In this document: positions 8,423 through 15,548 of the stretch, in pieces
Numbering within the stretch: position 1 is the stretch's first letter
Layout: the number at the start of each line of letters is the position of its first letter
Assembly (NCBI GenBank): GCA_009692115.1
Contig: SHZU01000003.1
Location: 161,079 to 225,078, forward strand
Direction of reading: 5' to 3'
Length of the DNA: 64,000 nt
Source of the DNA: Gemmatimonadota bacterium
GTDB taxonomy: Bacteria > Gemmatimonadota > Gemmatimonadetes > Gemmatimonadales > GWC2-71-9
Position numbers and translations under genes: made by a program
Notes under the pieces: generated by a model
Databases searched by the model: none
What the model was told of the DNA's origin: nothing
The model's input: the letters and a program-made list of their open reading frames with translations, nothing else

Positions 8423-8450
8423 ACGTCGTATAAGATGTATTATGTTAAGT
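8423..8450. other. Candidate dif site (XerC/XerD chromosome-dimer resolution)
   Basis: A 28-bp AT-rich element with dif architecture. The left arm is ACGTCGTATAA, the 6-bp centre GATGTA and the right arm TTATGTTAAGT. The right arm matches the E. coli XerD arm TTATGTTAAAT at 10 of 11 positions. The left arm matches the XerC arm at 6 of 11, including the inner ATAA, so the inner ATAA/TTAT palindrome around the centre is kept. The site lies in a 299-bp gene-poor gap exactly where coding switches from plus to minus, as expected at a replication terminus. A Xer recombinase gene lies at 25.4 kb. Not verified by search. Confidence 0.6.
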
Positions 8451-8455
8451 GTCAA

Positions 8456-8474
8456 CGTGGATAAGGGTGGATAA
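8456..8474 (-). promoter_or_regulatory. Two tandem DnaA-box-like 9-mers
   Basis: CGTGGATAA (8456-8464) and GGTGGATAA (8466-8474) each match the DnaA box TGTGGATAA (TTATCCACA on the other strand) at 8 of 9 positions and are spaced exactly one helical turn apart. They begin 6 bp after the dif-like element. Two boxes at a convergent site do not make an oriC; DnaA titration or gene control is more plausible. Chance occurrence is possible. Confidence 0.4.
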
Positions 8475-8484
8475 GTCGGTGCCG

Positions 8485-8639
8485 ATGCTGCCCCGTTCGA
8501 TTCCGGCTAGCGCCGCGCCCGGCCTTCTGGTCTTCCTGCTCGCCTGCAGCACCGGTTCGGATACCGGTCCGGGTCCTTGATCGAGCCACTCGGACTGGCC
8601 CTGGTGACCAACGAGGCCGAGGTGGCGTTTATCCGCTGA
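8485..8639 (+). pseudogene. Small lipoprotein-like ORF, apparently frameshifted
   Basis: From the ATG at 8485 the frame gives a 31-residue peptide with a lipobox-like LLVFLLACST and a stop at 8578-8580. A different frame from about 8574 reads LIEPLGLALVTNEAEVAFIR and ends at 8639, overlapping the dapF stop. Together they look like one short lipoprotein of about 50 residues broken by a one-base shift. It could also be a 31-residue leader-like ORF and chance. It is the only coding-like signal in the gap that holds the dif-like site. Confidence 0.3.
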
Positions 8640-9459
8640 GGCCGGGCTCGAATTCCCCGGAAAAGACTAGCCGCCCTTCGCCGCAGAGCCAGACGTCGGT
8701 TGCCTGGGTTCCATCGAGCGCGGCCGCAACCGAATAGATACATCCGCTCCCAGCCCTGATCTGAATCGGGAGCTCCGACAAACCGGCGGATCCGACGGCC
8801 AGGGCGGCCGCGATGGTTCCGGTGCCGCACGCCAGGGTTTCGGCCTCAACGCCCCGTTCGTAGGTCCGGATCTCCCAGGGGGTCGTTCGGTCCCCAGTGG
8901 GGCCGATGAAGTTGATGTTACTTCCCGCCCCGCCGAAGATCGGGGCATGGCGCAATTCCCTGCCCCTCGTTTCGACGTCGACGGCGGCAACCTTGTCGAC
9001 GAAGACGATGGTGTGCGGCACGCCAATGGTTCCCTGAAAAGCCCGCTGCTCGCCCGGGTGGAGCGGGATCAGGATCGGGACCGGCAGGTTGGCCGTAGGG
9101 AATTTCAACTCGGCCAAGAATCCGGGACCAACGCAGCGGCTTTCCAACCGGCCGGCATCAGTGGCGAGGGCGATATGCTCGGGGTTGGCGAGCCCGAGTC
9201 GGACCGCCAGCCGAGTGGAGCAGAGGGCGGCGTTGCCGCACATGTCGGCGGGGGACCCGTCGGCGTTGAAGTACATCATCCGGATGGCCCCGTCCTGTGC
9301 CACTGACAGGTGAACGACGCCGTCCGCTCCGACGCCCCGCCGCCGGTCACACACCCGGCGGATCCGCTCCGGAGTCCAGTCGGCCAGATGGTGCTCGCGG
9401 CCGTCCACGACCACGAAGTCATTTCCCGACCCCGACATCTTGTAGAACCGGGAGCTCAT
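8629..9459 (-). CDS. dapF: Diaminopimelate epimerase
   Basis: 276 aa from the ATG at 9459, which overlaps the upstream glycosyltransferase stop as ATGA; the longer in-frame extension is rejected. It converts LL- to meso-diaminopimelate for lysine and peptidoglycan. The N-terminus has KMSGSGNDFVVVDG. The two catalytic cysteines sit in DMCGNAALCSTR and LACGTGTIAAA, and the substrate loop EIRTYERGVEAET is present. It is the last gene of the minus-strand envelope operon that begins at kdsB. Confidence 0.95.
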   Translation of the reverse strand: MSSRFYKMSGSGNDFVVVDGREHHLADWTPERIRRVCDRRRGVGADGVVHLSVAQDGAIRMMYFNADGSPADMCGNAALCSTRLAVRLGLANPEHIALATDAGRLESRCVGPGFLAELKFPTANLPVPILIPLHPGEQRAFQGTIGVPHTIVFVDKVAAVDVETRGRELRHAPIFGGAGSNINFIGPTGDRTTPWEIRTYERGVEAETLACGTGTIAAALAVGSAGLSELPIQIRAGSGCIYSVAAALDGTQATDVWLCGEGRLVFSGEFEPGLSG

Positions 9460-10175
9460 AGCCGCCCGAATCGGTCGGCGATCCACAGCCACCAGACCAT
9501 CCAGGCCGCTTCGCGAACGATGGCCTTGCTCATCTTGCTGCTGCCCTCGACCCGGTCGGTGAAGACAATCGGGATCTCGACCACCCGATACTTCTTCCGC
9601 CAGGCCCGAAAACTCATCTCGATTTGGAAGGCGTAGCCGTTCGACCGGACCCGCTCGAATGGAAGGGCCTCGAGCACTTCACGCCGGAAGCATTTGAACC
9701 CGCCGGTGGCGTCGGTCAGCGGCAGCCCCGTGACCCACCGAACGTAGATGTTGGCACAGTATGACAGCAGGAGCCGGGACATCGGCCAGTTGATGACGTT
9801 GACGCCGCTCTTGTACCGCGATCCGACCACCAGATCGGCCGAGTCGGCGGCCGCGAGGAGTTTGGGGAGAAACTTGGGGTCGTGGGAGAAATCGGCGTCC
9901 ATTTCGAGCAGCCGGTCAAACTTCCGCTCGAGGCCCCACGCAAAGCCGGCAAGGTACGCTTTGCCGAGGCCTTCTTTCTGTGGCCGATGCAGCACGTGCA
10001 CCCGGGCGATGGCCGCCGCCAACTGATCGGCCAGGCGTCCGGTGCCATCGGGCGAGTTGTCGTCGACCACCAGGACTTCGAGCCGGTCATCCTGCTCGAG
10101 GATGGCCGGCACGATCTGCGAGATGTTCTCGCTCTCGTCGTAGGTTGGGAGAATCACCAGGAACCGCTCAGGCAT
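9456..10175 (-). CDS. Polyprenol-phosphate mannosyltransferase-type GT2 glycosyltransferase
   Basis: 239 aa. GT2 fold with ILPTYDESENISQIVP at the N-terminus, the nucleotide-sugar motif VVDDNSPDGTGRLAD, the DxD-type segment LLEMDADFSHDPKFLP and VGSRYKSGVNVINWP. This is the pattern of dolichol/polyprenyl-phosphate mannose synthases, which load a sugar on a lipid carrier for use on the far side of the membrane. There is no C-terminal membrane domain, so it is the short catalytic-only type. The neighbour YfhO-like protein is a plausible acceptor-side partner (inference). Confidence 0.88.
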   Translation of the reverse strand: MPERFLVILPTYDESENISQIVPAILEQDDRLEVLVVDDNSPDGTGRLADQLAAAIARVHVLHRPQKEGLGKAYLAGFAWGLERKFDRLLEMDADFSHDPKFLPKLLAAADSADLVVGSRYKSGVNVINWPMSRLLLSYCANIYVRWVTGLPLTDATGGFKCFRREVLEALPFERVRSNGYAFQIEMSFRAWRKKYRVVEIPIVFTDRVEGSSKMSKAIVREAAWMVWWLWIADRFGRL

Positions 10176-12528
10176 CGCGGGGCTTCCTGCGCGCCAGGGC
10201 CGGCGCGGCGAAGAGCGCCAGCACGCCCAGGACCGACAGCATGGAAATCAGCTTCCCGCGGTGGTACTCGGCCCCGTCGAACTCCAAGATGACCTCTTTG
10301 GCCCCCGGCGGCAGGACCACACTGAGCAAGGTGTTTTGGGCCCGGAGCACCGGGGCGGGCTTCCCGTCGATGGTGGCGCGCCAACTCGGATACCAATTCT
10401 CGGCGACCACGAGGTATTCCGGGCCTGGGCTGGTTCCGGTTACCGCCACGGTCATCTTGCCGGCCCGCCACTCGACCACCTCTGCCCTGAGGGCCGACGC
10501 GGCTGGGACGCTGTTGTCGAGCGGGGCCGGGCTGACGGAGGTGGTGTCGGCGTACAGGGCCAGTTGTTCGATCGGGAACCGGGGATCCGACAGCGTTGGA
10601 ACCAGCTGGGCTTCCGGAACCTTGGCGGCGCCGGCGTAGACCCGGGCATACGGCGGGACGGTGTCGGCCTCGTAAAGGTACGCCGTTCCGAAGAAGGTCT
10701 TCTCGGGCCCGAGGATCTGGCGGAATCCGGGCAGGTTCTGGGGTTCGGTGAGGACGACGAACCGGATCGCGAGGAGTTTCCAGAGGTTGGGATTGAGCTG
10801 ATTCCCCCAATCATTCTTGCCGCCGAGGAGATCGTCCCAGGTTCGGAGCTCGTTGCCGTGATACCCGAGCATGGTTGGAATCCCAGCCGACATGAGCCAG
10901 GATCGGCGGTAGGGATTGCCCCCCTCCGGCCCAAACACCCGGTACGGGAGTTTCGTGGCTTGGATTCGTTGGATGACCGGATCGGCCGCGTAGGTGACGC
11001 GGGCCGGCGGCGAAAAGACGAAATACTCGCGCCCGATGACCCACGGATCGATCCACGTTGCGACGAGGAGCAACCCGAGCCCCGCCCATGAGGGGAGCCG
11101 GAATCGGATCAGTGCGAGGGCCAGGGCGCCGACGACGGCCGTCACGAGAAGGAGCCTGCCACCATCGGCCTGGAGCGCCGACGCGTTGGCGATGGCCACC
11201 TCGATGAATCCCTGGTAGCCCGGGCTCCTGGCCATGTCCTCGGATACGAGTTGGAGCAGCCCGGCGGCGGCGAGAAGTCCGAACACGCCGAGGGCGATCG
11301 TCGCGCCGGCGATCCGCCGCTTCGACGCGGCACCCCGTACGAGCCGCTCCGCCCCGATCGCGGCAAAGAACGCGAGGGCCATGGCCACCAAGAAGAAAGC
11401 CTGGCCAGGCGCCCGAAGGCGGCTCGTCAGAGGAATGATCGCGTACCAGATTCGGAAGAACGGCGTGCTCCCGCCCAAGGAAACCAACAAGAACACGATC
11501 CCGATGGCGACGAACGCCCGCCGAGCCGTGCGTCGGTCCGGACCGCCCAGTCCCATGGCGGCGAGGAGCAGGATGACCGGGCCGAGGTACTCGGAGTGGA
11601 GTCGGAGACCGTTAGGCCCGAAGTAGTTCGTCATCCCGCCGTAGATTTTCGGGAGGAGGACCCCGACGAGCTCGCCGGCCGGGAGCGAGAATTGAATCGC
11701 GTGTTCCCATCCGGTGTTGGCGCCACCGGCTGCCCGGGGACTGAACGGCACATACGCCGCCATGGGGAGGGCGTAGATGGCGTAGAGGCCGATGCCGAGG
11801 GCGAGGGCGCCGACCGATCCGGCCATGACCCGAACCTTGTCGGATGTTCCCTTGGGGCCCTCGGCGCCAAAGAGCCAGAAGGCACCCCACAGCGCGCCCG
11901 CCACCAGGAGATATTGGGTCGTCTGCGGGTGGCCCTGGAGGGCGAGGCCAGTCGCCAACGCAACGACCGCGTAGCCGATGGTCCGCCGGTCCCGGACCGC
12001 CCAGACGATGCCCGAAAACAGCAGAGGAGCCGCGGCGGACACGAAGAGCTTGCCGTCATGACCAGGATGCACCAAGGAGATGACGATCCCGGTCATTTCA
12101 TAGGCCAGGCCGCCGACTACGGCACCGGCCCAAGACAGGCCTAACGTCCGGAGCAGCCCGTACATGAAACATCCGGCCAAGACGATGTGGACGGCAAATC
12201 CGAGGCTCATCGCCACGTCGGTCGGAAGGAACCAGCGGAGCCAGGCCGTGGGATAGAAGATGTCTCCGTGGGCCGCGCCGACGAACGGCATGCCGCCGAA
12301 CAAGTACGGATTCCACTGCGGCACCGACCCGAACTGGCGATGGTACTCCGCCGCGAAATGCCGGAAGCTGTACCCTGCAATGAACTGGTCGGAGTCTGGG
12401 CCGGCCAAGAACTGACCCGTGAAGATCGGCCAGCAGAGCGTCAGGCCCGCCACGAGAAAGATCAGTCCCGCCGCGAGTGTTGGCCACGGTGGCTCGAAAT
12501 CGAGCCGGGGCCGTTCAGGTTCCGTCAT
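10168..12528 (-). CDS. YfhO-like multi-spanning membrane protein
   Basis: 786 aa from the ATG at 12528, which has a strong GGAGG ribosome site just upstream; the extension to 12567 is rejected. Roughly a dozen hydrophobic segments fill residues 15-510. A loop after the first helix carries PDSDQFIAGYSF and FGGMPFVGAAHGDIFYPT, typical of YfhO/GT-C-like membrane proteins. A C-terminal extracytoplasmic domain (about 540-750) includes VVAENWYPSWRATIDGKPAPV, also a YfhO feature. YfhO in Bacillus modifies lipoteichoic acid with sugars carried on a lipid. Here the gene is coupled to a polyprenol-sugar synthase, so sugar decoration of envelope polymers is likely, but the substrate is unknown. Confidence 0.8.
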   Translation of the reverse strand: MTEPERPRLDFEPPWPTLAAGLIFLVAGLTLCWPIFTGQFLAGPDSDQFIAGYSFRHFAAEYHRQFGSVPQWNPYLFGGMPFVGAAHGDIFYPTAWLRWFLPTDVAMSLGFAVHIVLAGCFMYGLLRTLGLSWAGAVVGGLAYEMTGIVISLVHPGHDGKLFVSAAAPLLFSGIVWAVRDRRTIGYAVVALATGLALQGHPQTTQYLLVAGALWGAFWLFGAEGPKGTSDKVRVMAGSVGALALGIGLYAIYALPMAAYVPFSPRAAGGANTGWEHAIQFSLPAGELVGVLLPKIYGGMTNYFGPNGLRLHSEYLGPVILLLAAMGLGGPDRRTARRAFVAIGIVFLLVSLGGSTPFFRIWYAIIPLTSRLRAPGQAFFLVAMALAFFAAIGAERLVRGAASKRRIAGATIALGVFGLLAAAGLLQLVSEDMARSPGYQGFIEVAIANASALQADGGRLLLVTAVVGALALALIRFRLPSWAGLGLLLVATWIDPWVIGREYFVFSPPARVTYAADPVIQRIQATKLPYRVFGPEGGNPYRRSWLMSAGIPTMLGYHGNELRTWDDLLGGKNDWGNQLNPNLWKLLAIRFVVLTEPQNLPGFRQILGPEKTFFGTAYLYEADTVPPYARVYAGAAKVPEAQLVPTLSDPRFPIEQLALYADTTSVSPAPLDNSVPAASALRAEVVEWRAGKMTVAVTGTSPGPEYLVVAENWYPSWRATIDGKPAPVLRAQNTLLSVVLPPGAKEVILEFDGAEYHRGKLISMLSVLGVLALFAAPALARRKPRDA

Positions 12529-13435
12529 GTACCCTCCTCCGAGCCAACACGAACGGCGCCGCCGCAAGCAAGTCTGCGAGCGTCATCCCGACCCGGGACA
12601 CCGCAGCCAGTGCCAGCGCCTGGGCGGGCCCCAAGGCCGATTCCGTGACCAAGAAAAATACCGTTTCCCGGACCCCAAAACCTCCGGGTGCGAGCAGAAA
12701 CAGGAAGCCGGCCAGGTACGATGCGGTGAAGGCACCGATTGCCTGGACTAATGTCAGCCTGGAGTCGACAAAGAGGCCGGCAGCGAGCCAGTACAAGGCG
12801 ACGCCGTACATCGTCCACGCGAGTCCGTTCGCCACCACTCCGATGGCCATTGCCTTGGGGTCCGGCGTTGCGATTGTGGCGTCAACGCCAAGCCGCCGGA
12901 GGAGCCAGTTCAACAGCGCGGGCCGGAGGACCAGGCCCAACGTGACCGCGGCCACCCCGATCAACGACCAGAGCACCAACCGAACCGCCGGGTGCTCGCG
13001 CTCGAGCGCGGCTGTCCCCGTCACCGCCACCGTCAACGCGCCGGTTGCGATCGACACCAGTTGCAGGACGATCGCCGATGCCGTGGCCGTCAATGCCGGA
13101 ACCCCCTGTTCCCGGCCGAGCACGCCCAGGCCGGCAATGGTCCAGAGCTTTCCGGGAAGGTACTTCCCCATGCTGGAGAGAACCCAGACCCGCGCCGCCG
13201 ACCACCAGGCGATCTCGGCGCCCCACCCGTTCACGACTCGCCGCCAGGACTCGATCAGCAGGCCGTAGGTGGCGAGGACGAGCCCGAGGCTCGCGACGAT
13301 CGGGACCACCCGAATCCGCCACTCGAGCGGGGTCGTTCGAATCGTCACCCAGTTCTGGATCAAGAACCGGAGGGCGTACCCAACGATGGCCAGCCCCACG
13401 GCCGCCTGAATCCACCGCCAGCGGCGGCTACCCAC
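12515..13435 (-). CDS. Lysylphosphatidylglycerol-synthase-TM / AglD-like flippase-family membrane protein
   Basis: 306 aa, GTG start overlapping the upstream GT4 gene by 8 bp. About eight hydrophobic helices match the UPF0104/LPG-synthase transmembrane family: the early GYALRFLIQNW, the middle SSMGKYLPGKLWTIAGLGVL and a late APGGFGVRETVFF segment. The family covers MprF flippase domains and AglD-type glycosylation proteins, but members without a soluble domain have no firmly known substrate. The surrounding glycosyltransferases suggest handling of a lipid-linked sugar. Confidence 0.82.
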   Translation of the reverse strand: MGSRRWRWIQAAVGLAIVGYALRFLIQNWVTIRTTPLEWRIRVVPIVASLGLVLATYGLLIESWRRVVNGWGAEIAWWSAARVWVLSSMGKYLPGKLWTIAGLGVLGREQGVPALTATASAIVLQLVSIATGALTVAVTGTAALEREHPAVRLVLWSLIGVAAVTLGLVLRPALLNWLLRRLGVDATIATPDPKAMAIGVVANGLAWTMYGVALYWLAAGLFVDSRLTLVQAIGAFTASYLAGFLFLLAPGGFGVRETVFFLVTESALGPAQALALAAVSRVGMTLADLLAAAPFVLARRRVHDGT

Positions 13436-14564
13436 CGAGCGCCTCCTGATACCACGCCTCGCATCGGCGGGCGATGGTGTCGGGATCGAGGCGGGCCCGC
13501 CAGGCCTCGCCGGCCCGCAATGCGGCAGCGCGGGCGCCGGGCTGGCCGAGAAGGATACCCACGGCCTGGGCGATCCGGGTCGGCCCGGGGTCGACGATCA
13601 TTCCGGCGCCCGGCTCCCGCAGGATGTCCAACACCCCGCCGCCGTCGCGGCAGGCAATGACCGGGACGCCAGCCCCGAGCGCTTCGACAGCGGCGAGGCC
13701 AAACCCCTCGCGCTCGGCGGGAAACAAAAAGAGGTCCGCATGTCCCATGGTCCGCGCCACCGCCTGGGGCTCAACCATGCCGGTGAAGACGACCCGGTGG
13801 CCGGTGCCGAGCGCCCGGACTTTCGCTTCCAAGGCGGGCCGTTCGGGGCCGTCACCGACGATCGTGAACTGGAGACCGGGATGCTCGGTCAGGAGGGCCG
13901 CGTGCGCCTCGATGGCCATGGCGACGCGTTTCTGACTGGTGAGTCGGCCGACGAACACCAATCCGCCGCCGCCGGCCGACCGGTGAGAGCTAAGGACGAC
14001 GGGCATCGGGCTCACATGCGCCGCAGACACGGCCCGGCCGGTGCGTCGTTCCACGTCGTCGCCGATGGCGCTACTCACGGCCGTGACGACCCGGCCGAGC
14101 CTGAGTGCCCGATGGGCCAGCCATGACGCTCCGGGTTGTTCCAGCATCCTGGCATCGGTGCCGTGGAGGGTTACCACGCAGGGAGACGCCGCCGGGACGG
14201 CCAGCCCCGCCGGGAACCACCAATGGGCGTGGACCACGGTCGGCTGGTCTGACAGTTGAGCCCGGGCCCCTCGCCTCAAGCCCCGGATCATCCCGAGCAG
14301 GGTCCAAAGACCGGCCGGCGACCGAAGCGCTTCCTGCATCCGCCCCGAGTAGGCATAGCGCTCCCGGCCCGGCGAGGCGTACCGGACGCGGGTGACCGGG
14401 ATCTCGTCGACCGAGTCGGAGCCGCCCCGGCCCTGGTCGCTCGGTGCCACCACCCGAACGTCGTGGCCCCGTCCGACCAGGGCCCTGGCCAATGGATGGA
14501 GGAACGCGCCCGCTACATCCCCGGGAAACCGAGGATAGTTATGGGTGAGGAACACCACCCGCAT
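13428..14564 (-). CDS. GT4-family glycosyltransferase
   Basis: 378 aa. GT-B fold of family GT4: the N-terminal domain has FLTHNYPRFPGDVAGAFLHP and HAHWWFPAGLAV. The C-terminal nucleotide-sugar domain has LVFVGRLTSQKRVAMAIEA, VGDGPERPALE and the EX7E-type signature EREGFGLAAVEALGAGVPVI. It probably adds a sugar to a surface glycan or glycolipid. The ATG at 14564 lies 3 bp after the stop of the upstream GT2 gene, within the same operon. The acceptor cannot be told from sequence. Confidence 0.9.
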   Translation of the reverse strand: MRVVFLTHNYPRFPGDVAGAFLHPLARALVGRGHDVRVVAPSDQGRGGSDSVDEIPVTRVRYASPGRERYAYSGRMQEALRSPAGLWTLLGMIRGLRRGARAQLSDQPTVVHAHWWFPAGLAVPAASPCVVTLHGTDARMLEQPGASWLAHRALRLGRVVTAVSSAIGDDVERRTGRAVSAAHVSPMPVVLSSHRSAGGGGLVFVGRLTSQKRVAMAIEAHAALLTEHPGLQFTIVGDGPERPALEAKVRALGTGHRVVFTGMVEPQAVARTMGHADLFLFPAEREGFGLAAVEALGAGVPVIACRDGGGVLDILREPGAGMIVDPGPTRIAQAVGILLGQPGARAAALRAGEAWRARLDPDTIARRCEAWYQEALGG

Positions 14565-14567
14565 TCG

Positions 14568-15548
14568 TTAGGCGGGCGGCGAGGGGTTGCCGCGGCGGAG
14601 ATCGCGGGCGATCTGGCGCATTTCTTCTCGAGAGCCGGCCACCAGCTCGGCGACGAACCCGAACCCGAACAGCGAAATGCCGCTGATGACCATCATCTCG
14701 ACCAAGTTGAGCCAGGGCCGGAATCCGAGCTGCCAGGGCCCGAACCGGAGCACCAGGGCCACGATGCCGGCGAGGAAGCCAATCAAGAAGAGGACGGCAC
14801 CCAACACCCCGAAGAACAACATCGGTTTTCGGCCGAACCGAAGTTGGAACCACACCGAGACCAGGTCGAGCACCCCGACGGGAATCCGGGTCCAAGTGAA
14901 CTTCGAGATTCCGGCGCGCCGCGGGTAGAGCGGGACCGGCCGGGAGGTCAGGCGATAGCCTTCGACCGCGGCGATCACGATCATGTAGCGATGCCAATCC
15001 GGCCGCATCGGGACGATGCCCATGATCTCGGCGCGGTAGGCTTTCACCGAATTGAGGTCTTCCACCTTCACGCCAAACAGGAAGCGGCAGAGCCGGTTGT
15101 AGATGCCGCTGACGAAGGCCTTCTCGTACTTGCCCTGCTTCGATCCGGTGACCATGTCGGCTTCGCCGTCGAGGATCGGGCGCACCAACGCGGGGATATC
15201 GGCCGGCAGGTACTGGAGGTCGGCCGGATAGAAGACGAGCACATCGCCGGACGCGGCATCGGCCCCGCTCCGAAGCGCCTCCGCGATGCCCTGCTGCCGC
15301 CGGTGGGTTACGACCCGAAGGAAGTCGTACTGCCTCTGGAGCCCGGCCAGCACCTCGGCGGTCGGATCGCGCGAGCCGTCATCCACCACCACCACTTCGA
15401 ACGAAAAGCCGCCCCCCCCAAGGGCCTCCGCCGCCAGCCGGCAAAACTCCGGCAGATTCTCCGCCTCATCCTTTGCTGGAACCAACACACTCACCGCCAC
15501 CGGCCGTGTGCCGAGCGCCGAGCCCCGAGTGCCGAGTGTCGAGCTCAT
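14568..15548 (-). CDS. GT2-family glycosyltransferase with C-terminal membrane helices
   Basis: 326 aa; its ATG overlaps the rpoN stop (ATGA). After the first residues come VSVLVPAKDEAENLPEF, VVVVDDGSRDPTAEVLAGL, DVLVFYPADLQYLPADIP (DxD region) and VTGSKQGKYEKAFVSG. Two hydrophobic helices near residues 235-305 resemble polyprenyl-phosphate glycosyltransferases of the ArnC/GtrB type. The first 15 codons are mostly made by the 35-bp heptad repeat at 15508-15542, giving the low-complexity STLGTRGSALGTR before the true domain start. The repeat therefore lies inside the coding sequence and lengthens the N-terminus. Confidence 0.9.
   Translation of the reverse strand: MSSTLGTRGSALGTRPVAVSVLVPAKDEAENLPEFCRLAAEALGGGGFSFEVVVVDDGSRDPTAEVLAGLQRQYDFLRVVTHRRQQGIAEALRSGADAASGDVLVFYPADLQYLPADIPALVRPILDGEADMVTGSKQGKYEKAFVSGIYNRLCRFLFGVKVEDLNSVKAYRAEIMGIVPMRPDWHRYMIVIAAVEGYRLTSRPVPLYPRRAGISKFTWTRIPVGVLDLVSVWFQLRFGRKPMLFFGVLGAVLFLIGFLAGIVALVLRFGPWQLGFRPWLNLVEMMVISGISLFGFGFVAELVAGSREEMRQIARDLRRGNPSPPA
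15508..15542. repeat. Heptad repeat element, copy 1 (5 x 7 bp)
   Basis: Five 7-bp units on plus: GTGCCGA, GCGCCGA, GCCCCGA, GTGCCGA, GTGTCGA. It lies 2 bp beyond the rpoN stop codon and inside the first codons of the following GT2 gene. Same 35-bp size as the three other copies. Confidence 0.85.

Noticed and set aside
8423-8474. Origin of replication at the DnaA-box-like pair
   Set aside because: Genes converge on this site instead of diverging, only two imperfect boxes are present, and no dnaA/dnaN/rnpA/gidA genes are nearby.
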